A stretch of DNA of 64,000 nucleotides from Beroe forskalii. Lineage: Eukaryota; Ctenophora; Nuda; Beroida; Beroidae. Location of the stretch: the NCBI GenBank assembly GCA_011033025.1, contig WFMF01000149.1, positions 186,001 through 250,000 on the forward strand, given 5' to 3'. The notes beneath the pieces are model-generated. The model had not been told where the DNA came from. It did not search any database and saw nothing but the letters and a program-made list of their open reading frames with translations. Below are positions 57,701-60,087 of this stretch, one piece after another. A program made the position numbers and the translations under genes. Position 1 is the stretch's first letter. The number at the start of each line of letters is the position of its first letter.

Positions 57701-60087
57701 CTGGTGGCTGAAGGTCTTTTGGTGCAGTAAATAGTTAACATGGCCCCTCAATACCCAACGCAATTAATAACGAGTCAAAGGGAAAATTGGTGCATTCAAT
57801 TTCAAAAAGTCTGGATTTTTAGCGTTTCCAGGCCTTCTGAAAGAACGGAAGTTCGAAACTACGGAAGTTTCAACGATTCGAACTTCCGTTGTTTGAGCTT
57901 TTCTCCTCGTTGACGAATGACGACGGAAGTCAAAACTGTTCAATTTGTTCTAACTTCCGCAGTTTTGGCTCGAAGGTCTTTTGGTGCAAGAAATAGTAAA
58001 GTTGGTCCTTCAAACTTTCAAAATCCAGTGCGAATACAAAAGCAATAAAATATTTGAGTATTTGGTGCATGTATTTTCGAAAAGTCGGAGTTTAAACTTT
58101 TACCAGGTCCCTTCGGGCCCTGAAATGACCGTGTAGATCAGGCTATTGAAGAATTACAACTATAATTTCACTTCAGATTCTGATATCCATCTACTGATAT
58201 AATTTGACTTGATCAAAGATTGGATAAGAGCCAAGAGGATGAACGAACCACCGTAGCACCGTCTAGTGTCTACCCACTTTAGGTAAAATTGCTGTAGAGT
58301 TTCGTCACAAAATAACCGAGTGCAATCTGTCACTTTGCTTGTGCTTCCACCAAAAAATAATAATAAACCCTTTTCACACTTTATAAAATCACTGATTGAG
58401 TTCCTAGAATCGTCACTATTTCCCAGCTTTGCATAAGTTGCAATTGCCTAGGTCTGCAGCAACATTATACTATTTCGTGCATGTTCCATTGCCCATGTTT
58501 GACTAACATTACCTTATTTGGTAATAGTGTCTATATCTGGTCTAGATCTGTCACACGCCAACTAAAGCCCTACAATAACACACACTCTATTTGTGCATCA
58601 TATTGTAATCAATACTCCACAACATGTGTAACTATTTACGGTGATTTAACTATGCAATTAATGTTCTGCACAGGACCCCACCCTGAAAGTAGATACATCT
58701 CATATAGACCCACTGTAAACCAATACACCCCACACTGAACTCTGATAATGACGTCACGGCGTTGTCATGGCAACACCACACGTTACCTATCATAGTGACG
58801 TCATGGTAACGCCCGGTGACAGACCAAGGATCAGAGGTTTTCCTGCTCATGACGTAGAGAGAAGATAGAGTTGTTTGTTTTCTAAATTTAGAATCTGAGC
58901 TCGTTTTTCCATATGATCAAGGAGGAAGGTGTGTAAACACGGTACGGAAATATAATCAAATGAGATTATTACAATTTATTCTAGACTTTTCACAGTGTGC
59001 TTTGATATCACCGGATACCTAATAAAGGGTGTGATTTCCTGAAATTTACAGTACATTCACACTGGTGCTCCTTTGTAAACATTATCAGTACTCCTTTGTA
59101 AACATTATCAGTACTCCTTTGAAAACTTTATCAGGAATAATAATAATAATAACATTTTCTTGGAGGAGGGATGTAGAGGTTCCATATACTCAAAGTATAC
59201 ACATAATATAGCATGAAGCCATATGTCTACAGCATTAGGATTATAATGCAGGGATTTATCTATAGTGTCACATACTAGGCTGGCATATATAAGAACTTAC
59301 AAGAGATGAATCTATAAAAATATACACAATATACAGGGCATAGGGACTTCAGAAGTTATATTAAAAAGTATAAAGCCCAGAAGTATCCCAAGAACCGTTA
59401 AAGTGGCCCATCATTCGTGGCTTCGTGGGAATCTAATGTAGAAAATGTTAGCACTTAAGCGCAGTGTTAACATATATCCCTACTACAAACATGTGTTGTT
59501 GTTGTTGTTGTTGTACATTGGTCTACTGGGAGACAAGATGACCGCTGAATATGCGCCCAATAACAATTAATAGTAATGAATAAAATGAATATTATTCTCA
59601 GACACTAAAACATAAACCGGCAGATTTTAAAGGGTTCATGTTTGTACGTGAAAAATACCACCGGAGCGTTTGTTTTGAGTTTTAGAATCATTTTATGGGT
59701 TTGAACATAAAATATCCGATACTGAAGTCCTCATGACTTACAACAGAAAACATACATCGAATAGTGAATCATAGATGAATTTTAACTCTATCAGCTTGAA
59801 GAAGCTACAAATCAAACTGTATGGCGGAATACTCGCAATGGTTAGGACTTCGTTACAGTTTGTTGGCCTTTTCTTTGAGTTCAATAGTTCTTTGCATTGT
59901 TTTTAATTCAATTCACAAGACAAAAACAAAACAAACCTCTGTAGGCCCGTCCGGGAATTTCTTCTTCACGTAGTCCTGATCTCTGAAGTAAAAGAAGGAT
60001 CTGGGTGCAATCTGAGTGCTCTAGAGCAGAGATAATCTCCAGTTCTGTGATACTTTTATCCTTGTGGGAGTAAATCCACGTGTGGCC
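12589..60087 (-). CDS. TTC41: TTC41-like STAND NTPase/TPR gene (DUF4062 end, P-loop NTPase, TPR), N-terminus beyond window
   Basis: This is a single minus-strand gene of more than 47 kb. Twenty internal exons and two alternative last exons give about 970 residues. The order matches TTC41/Gnn, a relative of nephrocystin-3: a DUF4062-type end (ITELEIISAL, SFFYFRDQDY), a linker helix, Walker A GQQGCGKST, Walker B FVLAIDCLES, the STAND-like segment FTWLPNSIPD, then WVQDALCF, NWRVLEELPWHW and TPR-like helices to the end. Successive exons agree in phase except at one junction (16,500/16,360) and at one acceptor that appears to lack a base (23,144). One exon (59,937-60,087) has an internal one-base shift. 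The biochemical role of TTC41 is poorly known; nucleotide binding and protein scaffolding are expected from the family. Nephrocystin-3-like proteins are the main alternative. Exons are listed separately. Confidence 0.78.
13068..13187 (-). CDS. TTC41: TTC41-like alternative last exon A
   Basis: The acceptor AGGTTTCAG|ATTGCT is in phase 0. It encodes IALEIRQKRYSKRFWKDIAR and a basic tail ending EDR-stop, 39 residues, which completes the last TPR helix (DALSCFE-IALEIR). It is homologous to exon B at 12,589-12,711. The AGGTGA at the stop could also serve as a splice donor, in which case this would be internal. Confidence 0.65.
   Translation of the reverse strand: MALEIRQKRYSKRFWKDIARRQQNCRKRVRLKVPSSEDR
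13385..14342. repeat. Minisatellite, 11-bp unit GCAGACAGACA, about 0.95 kb
   Basis: More than 80 head-to-tail copies with a few variants lie in the intron after exon 14,356-14,499. Because 11 is not a multiple of 3 and the unit has no stop in any frame, several long Cys/Leu/Ser/Val or Gln/Thr/Asp frames span it; none is a real gene. Confidence 0.97.
14356..14499 (-). CDS. TTC41: TTC41-like exon: TPR repeat, last common exon
   Basis: The acceptor GGGGGTCAG|AGCGAG has a poor pyrimidine tract but is in phase 0. It encodes CFKNALKIYDEVLSHDHVLR and YHLGMIYEELYKWEDALSCF. The donor TTCGAG|GTGGGC is in phase 0 and is followed about 15 bases later by the large minisatellite. The open frame that runs on into the minisatellite is spurious. 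Confidence 0.85.
14939..15098 (-). CDS. TTC41: TTC41-like exon: TPR repeat with HYGWRHPLVALN
   Basis: The acceptor CATCTCAG|GTTGTT completes phase 2. It encodes LLTKRANKIPNEHVAEKSAL and RIFDKTLDFRKRHYGWRHPL. The pattern AL+.R...YG..HP..A is that of kinesin-light-chain/NPHP3-type TPRs. The donor GAAAAG|GTGTGT is in phase 0. Confidence 0.87.
15280..15382 (-). CDS. TTC41: TTC41-like exon: TPR helix DEAENLLRET
   Basis: The acceptor TTCTGGCAG|ATGAAG completes phase 1 and gives EAENLLRETKNKFGMLSNYK and GYYMYRFNKS. The donor ATCAAG|GTGAGG leaves phase 2. Confidence 0.82.
15552..15771 (-). CDS. TTC41: TTC41-like exon: TPR repeat
   Basis: The acceptor AACTCAG|GCCTTG is in phase 0. It encodes LLYQINYSLGKVYYYKVEWQ, then ARSSFNEAIEKLRL and ECALYNNIVSTYLLLKQL. 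These are classic TPR helix pairs (LG..YY...W..A...F..A). The donor CTCG|GTTAGC leaves phase 1 and joins the next exon as QLDEAEN, so the TAG just after it is intronic. Confidence 0.85.
15964..16116 (-). CDS. TTC41: TTC41-like exon: first TPR-like helices
   Basis: The acceptor CTTCCCAG|GCAGAA and donor AAACAC|GTGAGA give 51 codons in phase 0. It encodes ARLVSQVRDCVSSKERVVKL and LAGQFLGEICDYEPGTQLLK, a helix-turn-helix pair with TPR-like spacing. Confidence 0.8.
16292..16360 (-). CDS. TTC41: TTC41-like small exon: NGMVRKELIRAVEE
   Basis: This 23-codon exon lies between AATTTCAG|ACGTAT and GACCAG|GTGAAT, encoding TYNGMVRKELIRAVEECGET. Its only open frame is phase 0, in conflict with the best donor of the exon before it. 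Confidence 0.65.
16500..16663 (-). CDS. TTC41: TTC41-like exon: helical segment before TPRs
   Basis: The acceptor GGCCCAG|GCTCAC is in phase 0. It encodes HEWGKLHEIVRTPRYFELFR and KIDLFRYWDEMKQHALIYR. The best donor (CCGAG|GTTAGG, at 16,500) leaves phase 2, which does not fit the next exon. A weak donor CGG|GTCCTG, 11 bases earlier, would restore phase 0. One of them is wrong, or a base is missing. Confidence 0.75.
16788..16862 (-). CDS. TTC41: TTC41-like exon: YFETQPTNWRVLEELPWHW
   Basis: This 25-codon exon is in phase 0 between AACCTCAG|AAACTG and TCCCAG|GTTGGT. The segment LAKYFETQPTNWRVLEELPW is one of the clearest family signatures here; nephrocystin-3-type proteins have the same YF...R..ELPW arrangement before their TPR region. 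Confidence 0.88.
17910..18025. repeat. 30-bp tandem repeat carrying a splice donor, four copies
   Basis: The unit contains ACCGTGTGGTACCACAAATA followed by ACTACCACAT. On the minus strand every copy contains CACACG|GTATGT, identical to the donor of exon 18,013-18,208. The repeat straddles that exon-intron border. Confidence 0.93.
18013..18208 (-). CDS. TTC41: TTC41-like exon with repeated in-frame donors
   Basis: The acceptor CCCTTCAG|AGCCGC completes phase 2 and gives AAQDSLIKEHTGIFSLAHGC and later FRRTHNCYHT, ending at ACACG|GTATGT in phase 0. The helix KEHTGIFSLAHGCVQKAVL matches the family region just before the LAKYF segment. The same donor recurs at 17,983, 17,953 and 17,923, each 30 bp on and in frame. 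An earlier donor (TGCTCG|GTGATG) is possible, but it drops residues that fit the next exon. Confidence 0.75.
18416..18509 (-). CDS. TTC41: TTC41-like exon: GLTETEILGALYMIGYR
   Basis: The acceptor CTCCTAG|GTTTAAC is in phase 1 and the donor TTACAG|GTTTGA leaves phase 2. It encodes a short winged-helix-like unit, LTETEILGALYMIGYRD, then SADWASFY. The phases agree on both sides. Confidence 0.82.
18623..18770 (-). CDS. TTC41: TTC41-like exon: ELWYNIFIRWxxDYGW helix
   Basis: The acceptor TTTTCCAG|GCACCG is in phase 0 and the donor CGCAGAG|GTGGGT leaves phase 1. It encodes QEELWYNIFIRWCRDYGWSD and GWVQDALCFIAMSRR. Degenerate copies of its acceptor recur in the purine-rich repeats at 18,775-19,075. 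Confidence 0.85.
18775..19080. repeat. Purine-rich degenerate tandem repeats next to an acceptor
   Basis: About four diverged units contain GGAGGGTTTAGGAGGG and GGTTGAAAA, two of them with GGCGCCTGGAAA or GGGGCCTGAAAA. On the minus strand these read CTTTCCAG|GCGCC and GTTTTCAG|GCCCC, like the true acceptor at 18,770. Bases 19,080-20,260 hold a TG-rich stretch (19,370-19,560), a 20-bp tandem pair around 19,741-19,780, and nothing I recognise as coding. Confidence 0.6.
20304..21611 (+). CDS. Small plus-strand coiled-coil gene nested in a TTC41-like intron
   Basis: Three exons join cleanly: 20,304-20,414 (donor ACTCAG|GTTATA, phase 0), 21,150-21,271 (acceptor CCTTCCAG|GCTAAT, donor CTGAG|GTGGGA, phase 2) and 21,488-21,611 (acceptor TCTCCCAG|GTTTCA, stop TAA). 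The product is about 118 residues, mostly charged helix: RRRIKKYNAEFYKINKN, KVHHEMKQEDMYKDMEFE, HVKLQDLKLR-FQRLKEFSEC. I do not recognise a family; a coiled-coil subunit is the most one can say. The start (ATG at 20,304, with further in-frame ATGs at 20,316 and 20,343) and the end are uncertain, and further exons may exist. It is antisense to the host intron and carries a MITE in its first intron. Confidence 0.45.
20563..21104. mobile_element. TTAA-flanked MITE (piggyBac-like), 542 bp
   Basis: The terminal inverted repeats begin AGGCCAACTGATCATT and end with its complement, AATGATCAGTTGGCCT. Both sides are flanked by TTAA (20,559-20,562 and 21,105-21,108), the target duplication of piggyBac-type elements. 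There is no coding capacity, so it would depend on an autonomous element elsewhere. Confidence 0.75.
21612..21959. other. Non-coding stretch
   Basis: This is AT-rich sequence between the nested plus-strand gene and the TTC41-like exon at 21,960. An AATAAAA near 21,870 could serve as a polyadenylation signal for the plus-strand gene, but this is only a motif match. Confidence 0.3.
21960..22034 (-). CDS. TTC41: TTC41-like exon: VANELRxFG helix
   Basis: This 25-codon exon is in phase 0 between TATCACAG|GTGGCG and GTGGAG|GTAAGG. It encodes VAVANELRVFGIYEEVDSQI. With the previous exon it reads NPMYL-VAVANELRVFG, the typical end of the STAND NTPase lid. Confidence 0.85.
22161..22322 (-). CDS. TTC41: TTC41-like exon: winged-helix/lid part of the NTPase
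   Basis: The acceptor CTTTCTCAG|GGTGAA and donor TACTTG|GTTAGT give 54 codons in phase 0. It encodes ERNVVVQKHLETYCKHLDPQ and SLSHNPMYL, the helical lid that follows the nucleotide-binding core. Confidence 0.82.
22545..22760 (-). CDS. TTC41: TTC41-like exon: Walker B region
   Basis: The acceptor TTTCCCAG|GATAAC and donor AGCAAG|GTGCGT give exactly 72 codons in phase 0. It encodes HFNQAIQKQRFVLAIDCLES (Walker B, Asp after the hydrophobic strand), FTWLPNSIPDTCRIIITCT and a Tyr-rich end. WLP followed by a second hydrophobic strand is a hallmark of STAND/NACHT ATPases. Confidence 0.88.
23032..23144 (-). CDS. TTC41: TTC41-like exon between Walker A and Walker B; acceptor appears to lack one base
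   Basis: The coding frame MFYMLENVLQILGVNLEEG is clear and ends in phase 0 at TTACAG|GTGTTT. It starts in phase 1 at 23,144, where the intron should end in AG; the sequence reads CCCTCA|TGTTTT. A branch-like CTGAC lies just upstream. A single missing G would give a normal acceptor and correct phase. An alternative acceptor inside (GTTGCAG|ATTCTG, exon from 23,115) is canonical but drops conserved-looking residues and is out of phase with the Walker A exon. Confidence 0.65.
23362..23503 (-). CDS. TTC41: TTC41-like exon: Walker A
   Basis: The acceptor CCTCCCTCAG|CCGATC is in phase 0. It encodes PILLITGQQGCGKSTLLSRW (GxxGxGKS, the nucleotide-binding loop) and then ITHYIGCSTYSRDLSYM. The donor ATATGA|GTAATG leaves phase 1. 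Confidence 0.85.
26325..26380. repeat. Dispersed repeat family (CATGGCTTAGAATG), copy 1
   Basis: GTCATTGTCATGGCTTAGAA, GTGAGTTGATGACG and GAATCGCCTAT recur, diverged, at 50,790-50,860 (same strand) and inverted at 53,770-53,815 and 61,128-61,180. The function is unknown. Confidence 0.5.
28480..28900. repeat. Tandem repeats of about 130-150 bp, each with a GC hairpin
   Basis: Three units each contain CTGGGGGCGGCAGCCCCCAG, a perfect hairpin stem, followed by a GACGTTCTGAGTA-type stretch, GTGATTCTTACC and CCTGACACAAGAA. The third unit has GGTAGCCCCCAG. The preceding 28,320-28,350 has CCGCTCGCTTCGCTCGC. Confidence 0.75.
30606..30731 (-). CDS. TTC41: TTC41-like exon upstream of the P-loop
   Basis: The acceptor TGTTTTCAG|ATGATT and donor CAAG|GTTCGT bound 42 codons, phase 0 on both sides. 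It encodes MILSHHLFEARNGDPSRLAD and, later, SHAYSIGEPTSK, running straight into the P-loop exon as EPTSK-PILLITG. The intron before it is 17.8 kb and holds a transporter gene. Confidence 0.8.
30732..33776. other. Intron stretch without recognised genes
   Basis: Apart from the MITE-like element at 31,013-31,150 I see no repeats of note and only short frames without domain signatures. Confidence 0.4.
31013..31150. mobile_element. MITE-like element, copy 1
   Basis: It contains an inverted repeat CCAATCAGCACGCGAG / CTCGCGTGCTGATTGG and outer sequence TTAATGTCAGCGCC. A related, shorter copy lies at about 50,088-50,190, ending GGGCTGACATTATG, which looks like the other terminal repeat. Confidence 0.45.
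33777..33952. repeat. 88-bp tandem duplication
   Basis: There are two essentially identical copies containing the hairpin CCCTGGCCAGGG, then CCCCCCGCGG and ACTGGCCAGGGG. The copies start at GATTCCCGCCC (33,777 and 33,865). A TATAATA microsatellite follows to about 33,990. Confidence 0.92.
33994..36842. repeat. Two tandem 1.3-1.5-kb repeat blocks, each ending in a foldback
   Basis: The blocks start at CATGATAATTGGGAGCAAAT (33,994 and 35,344). They share a segment with GACGTCATTTTCACGTCACT, then 2.3 copies each of a roughly 145-bp unit with CACGTGAGTTCACG and ACACGGGATTTTCGAC. They end in an inverted repeat with 55-bp arms (35,171-35,313 and 36,700-36,842) containing ACCGTTGGACGGTTGGTC. Block 1 also has a 15-16-bp minisatellite (34,376-34,640); block 2 has a different 400-bp insert (35,710-36,150). 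Confidence 0.85.
34376..34640. repeat. Minisatellite, 15-16-bp unit GGGGGTCCGAATAAC
   Basis: About 17 copies vary in G-run length. Minus-strand frames rich in Arg-Tyr-Ser-Asp-Pro are a consequence and not a gene. Confidence 0.93.
36950..37300. repeat. Dispersed repeat rich in AAGCGATAATTATCGC-like motifs
   Basis: Many short inverted motifs are built on GCGATAAT/ATTATCGC and AAGCGGTAATTA. The first part (ACTGTCGTTGGGAGCTTTT ... AATAAACCGCTTC) recurs in inverted orientation at about 46,608-46,705. Confidence 0.65.
37301..38553. other. Sequence downstream of the transporter
   Basis: AT-rich. A 100-codon plus-strand frame (37,777-38,079) has no recognisable domain and weak codon character; I do not call it a gene. 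Confidence 0.3.
38554..39619 (-). CDS. Transporter exon 3 (last)
   Basis: The acceptor CATTTCAG|GTTCTG completes a Trp codon and gives WFCRRRVLLFSLYATIFG. Nine to ten further helices and a TAA or similar stop at 38,554 follow. The 30-bp triplicate at 39,163-39,252 lies in the cytoplasmic central loop and keeps the frame. Confidence 0.85.
38554..40572 (-). CDS. SVOP/SV2-type major facilitator transporter, nested in a TTC41-like intron
   Basis: This is a membrane transporter of the SV2/SVOP/organic ion branch of the major facilitator superfamily; the substrate is unknown. Exons 40,572-40,392, 40,025-39,875 and 39,619-38,554 join in phases 1 and 2 and total 1,398 nt, 465 residues plus stop. Residues 38-60 carry DKFLYAVAWCTVFGDAIEIY, the SV2-type first membrane helix with its acidic pair. 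Exon 2 has a loop-2/3 motif-like PLLGRFVGQK, completed by FCRRRVLL in exon 3; GWRVLLVSAAIPSL follows helix 6. A central loop has three exact copies of DIKAPTESAG, then six C-terminal helices. It is shorter than typical SVOP (about 550 residues). It lies wholly inside a 17.8-kb intron of the TTC41-like gene on the same strand. Confidence 0.82.
39875..40025 (-). CDS. Transporter exon 2
   Basis: The acceptor ATGCTCAG|GTGTTT completes GGT. It encodes VFTQAVATELGVTRMQENLL, a membrane helix and PLLGRFVGQKMAL. The donor CTTTG|GTCTCA leaves phase 2; it is weak but is the only one that fits the next exon. Confidence 0.72.
40392..40572 (-). CDS. Transporter exon 1
   Basis: The ATG at 40,572 begins a Lys/Asn-rich cytoplasmic leader (MTEKSTKNDN). 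The RDKFLYAVAWCTVFGDAIEI helix follows, then a donor GCAG|GTATTT in phase 1. I found no better upstream start. Confidence 0.75.
40573..41530. other. Upstream region of the transporter
   Basis: No clear promoter motif can be defended. Short overlapping frames on both strands around 40,740-41,500 lack domain signatures. Confidence 0.3.
41560..43720. repeat. Long degenerate tandem array, about 90-110-bp period
   Basis: The words TATTGGGTGAACA, AATTCCCTTATTTG and GATGTGTTA recur in this order more than fifteen times with many substitutions and indels (examples near 41,770, 42,120, 42,325, 42,395, 42,450, 42,575, 42,760, 42,860 and 43,030). It has no coding potential. It looks like an old, decayed satellite inside the TTC41-like intron. 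Confidence 0.65.
44684..45007 (-). pseudogene. Possible LINE C-terminal remnant
   Basis: The minus-strand frame has CKLDIRCTVYTLVECHLFEC, then NFPINARPLLRR and LSILFRLSLRNIDVVIQF. The pattern C..C....T..H/E C..F...R followed by a hydrophobic end resembles the C-terminal zinc region of some LINE reverse transcriptases. No reverse transcriptase core is present. Confidence 0.35.
45003..45225. repeat. 64-bp tandem repeat with GAAGTTCGAC hairpins, three copies
   Basis: The unit contains TGTTGACGACCGGAAGTTCG, ACACCTGATCCTGCTGTCGA and ACTTCTGGCT. GGAAGTTCGAC and GTCGAACTTC within each unit are mutually inverted and can pair. Confidence 0.88.
46608..46705. repeat. Inverted copy of the 36,950 repeat
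   Basis: GAAGCGGTTTATTAATAA, AATAAAGCGGTAATAACCGC, GATAATTATCGCTTAT and GCTCCTAACGACAGTTGCC appear in this order, the reverse complement of 37,043-36,952. A poly-G/C stretch (46,555-46,605) precedes it. Confidence 0.65.
46930..48486. repeat. Minisatellite, 25-26-bp unit carrying a splice donor, about 60 copies
   Basis: The unit reads TCTTACCTCTCGTTTCCCTC followed by AACT or AACTTC; some units have CGTCGTTTCC. On the minus strand each unit holds CGAGAG|GTAAGA, the donor of exon 48,487-48,569. Larger blocks (about 47,200-47,600 and 47,820-48,240) are themselves near-duplicates. The long Phe/Pro/Leu/Ser-rich frames here are spurious. Confidence 0.96.
48487..48569 (-). CDS. TTC41: TTC41-like 83-bp exon flanked on both sides by splice-site repeats
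   Basis: The acceptor CATTTCAG|ACAGTGACAC is in phase 1 and the donor CGAGAG|GTAAGA in phase 0, giving DSDTMVRLPHLPPVVNERI and NLTPEKRE. Its 3' splice site is the first of four 28-bp repeats and its 5' splice site is the first of about sixty 25-26-bp repeats. Both phases agree with the neighbouring exons, which supports the choice of sites. Confidence 0.75.
48559..48668. repeat. 28-bp tandem repeat carrying a splice acceptor, four copies
   Basis: The unit is GTGTCACTGTCTGAAATGAA followed by ATAAGTAG. On the minus strand each unit contains CATTTCAG|ACAGTGACAC, the acceptor of exon 48,487-48,569; the first unit is the functional one. Confidence 0.93.
48669..49860. other. Intron between two TTC41-like exons
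   Basis: No coding or repeat signal that I recognise, beyond short frames. Confidence 0.4.
49861..50002 (-). CDS. TTC41: TTC41-like exon: helical linker before the NTPase
   Basis: The acceptor TAGAG|AACGC is in phase 0, and the donor ATAAAG|GTGAGTA leaves phase 1. It encodes NAKSSEKLVRLKDKIRAS and FSSAKELGDILLRDL, a charged helical segment that in this family follows the FYFRD block. Confidence 0.8.
50088..50190. mobile_element. MITE-like element, copy 2
   Basis: It shares GACATTGACCA, TGCGCGCTGATTGGATG and ACGCCGTCGACATT with the 31,013-31,150 element in the same orientation. It lies about 85 bases upstream (in gene direction) of the TTC41-like exon at 50,002. Confidence 0.45.
50191..52124. 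other. Intron stretch
   Basis: It contains an inverted pair around CATGATGCTGATTAAAAATT / AATTTCAATCAGCATCATAC (50,317-50,355) and a dispersed repeat copy near 50,790-50,860. I see nothing coding. Confidence 0.4.
52125..54038 (+). other. Plus-strand exon-like islands (possible nested gene)
   Basis: Four short islands look exon-like. 52,125-52,193 (TATTCTCAG|AAATGG ... CCCAAA|GTAAAT) is phase 0 and encodes KWSMECVGEELNTYWQHVNE. 53,242-53,360 (ATACAG|ACACAGG ... GCGAAG|GTCGTG) encodes HRDRLLELIYILYRHKN. One ends at 53,904 (AAA|GTGCAG) and encodes VEVCHRLQSKDK. 53,965-54,038 (GGGCAG|CATAAGG ... TTCGAG|GTTTTA) encodes DPRHPQELQLLELQFSKKY. They are charged and helical, but phases do not all agree and no family is recognised. 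Confidence 0.25.
52195..52445. repeat. Minisatellite, about 35-37-bp unit
   Basis: Six to seven diverged copies of CAACTCCCCACTTTGCCCC followed by TGATTATGACATCA begin right after the exon-like island ending at 52,193, i.e. at its putative donor. Confidence 0.9.
55171..56850. mobile_element. Element bounded by two identical 310-bp direct repeats (LTR-like)
   Basis: Bases 55,171-55,480 and 56,541-56,850 are identical over all 310 positions as far as I can compare them. The repeat starts CTCCCGGGGGTGTAGG and ends GATAAAAATACA, so a 300-bp unit inside it starts TG and ends CA. The 1,060-bp interior encodes no gag, protease or reverse transcriptase; its 87-codon frame (55,656-55,919) is unrecognised. 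I see no convincing primer-binding site or target duplication, so a short non-autonomous LTR element or a recent duplication are both possible. Confidence 0.6.
57000..57045. repeat. Diverged fragment of the 310-bp repeat end
   Basis: GCACTTCTGTACTTTGGTTT and GTGGATCAAAATATA resemble the last 40 bases of the 310-bp repeat, with substitutions. An older relative therefore lies about 150 bp beyond the second copy. Confidence 0.5.
57835..57970. repeat. Inverted GGAAGTTCGA motifs
   Basis: ACGGAAGTTCGAAACTACGG faces ATTCGAACTTCCGTTG, and a second pair (ACGGAAGTCAAAACTG / TAACTTCCGCAGTTTTG) follows. The core word is shared with the tandem repeats at 45,003-45,225. Confidence 0.6.
59493..59514. repeat. 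TTG microsatellite
   Basis: Seven TTG/GTT units in intronic sequence. The rest of 57,250-59,936 shows short repeats (TTTGTAAACATTATCAGTAC twice near 59,070-59,110) and no coding signal. Confidence 0.8.
59937..60087 (-). CDS. TTC41: TTC41-like exon: end of DUF4062-type domain, with one-base frameshift
   Basis: The acceptor CCCGCAG|GGCCAC opens HTWIYSHKDKSITELEIISAL. After about position 60,022 the matching frame is one base over and reads STQIAPRSFFYFRDQDYV, then FPDGPTE and a donor GAG|GTTTGT. The FFYFRD block is typical of DUF4062-NACHT proteins. The exon is 151 nt; removing one base gives 150, which keeps phase 0 to the next exon. The preceding exons are not visible in 60,100-64,000. Confidence 0.72.
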
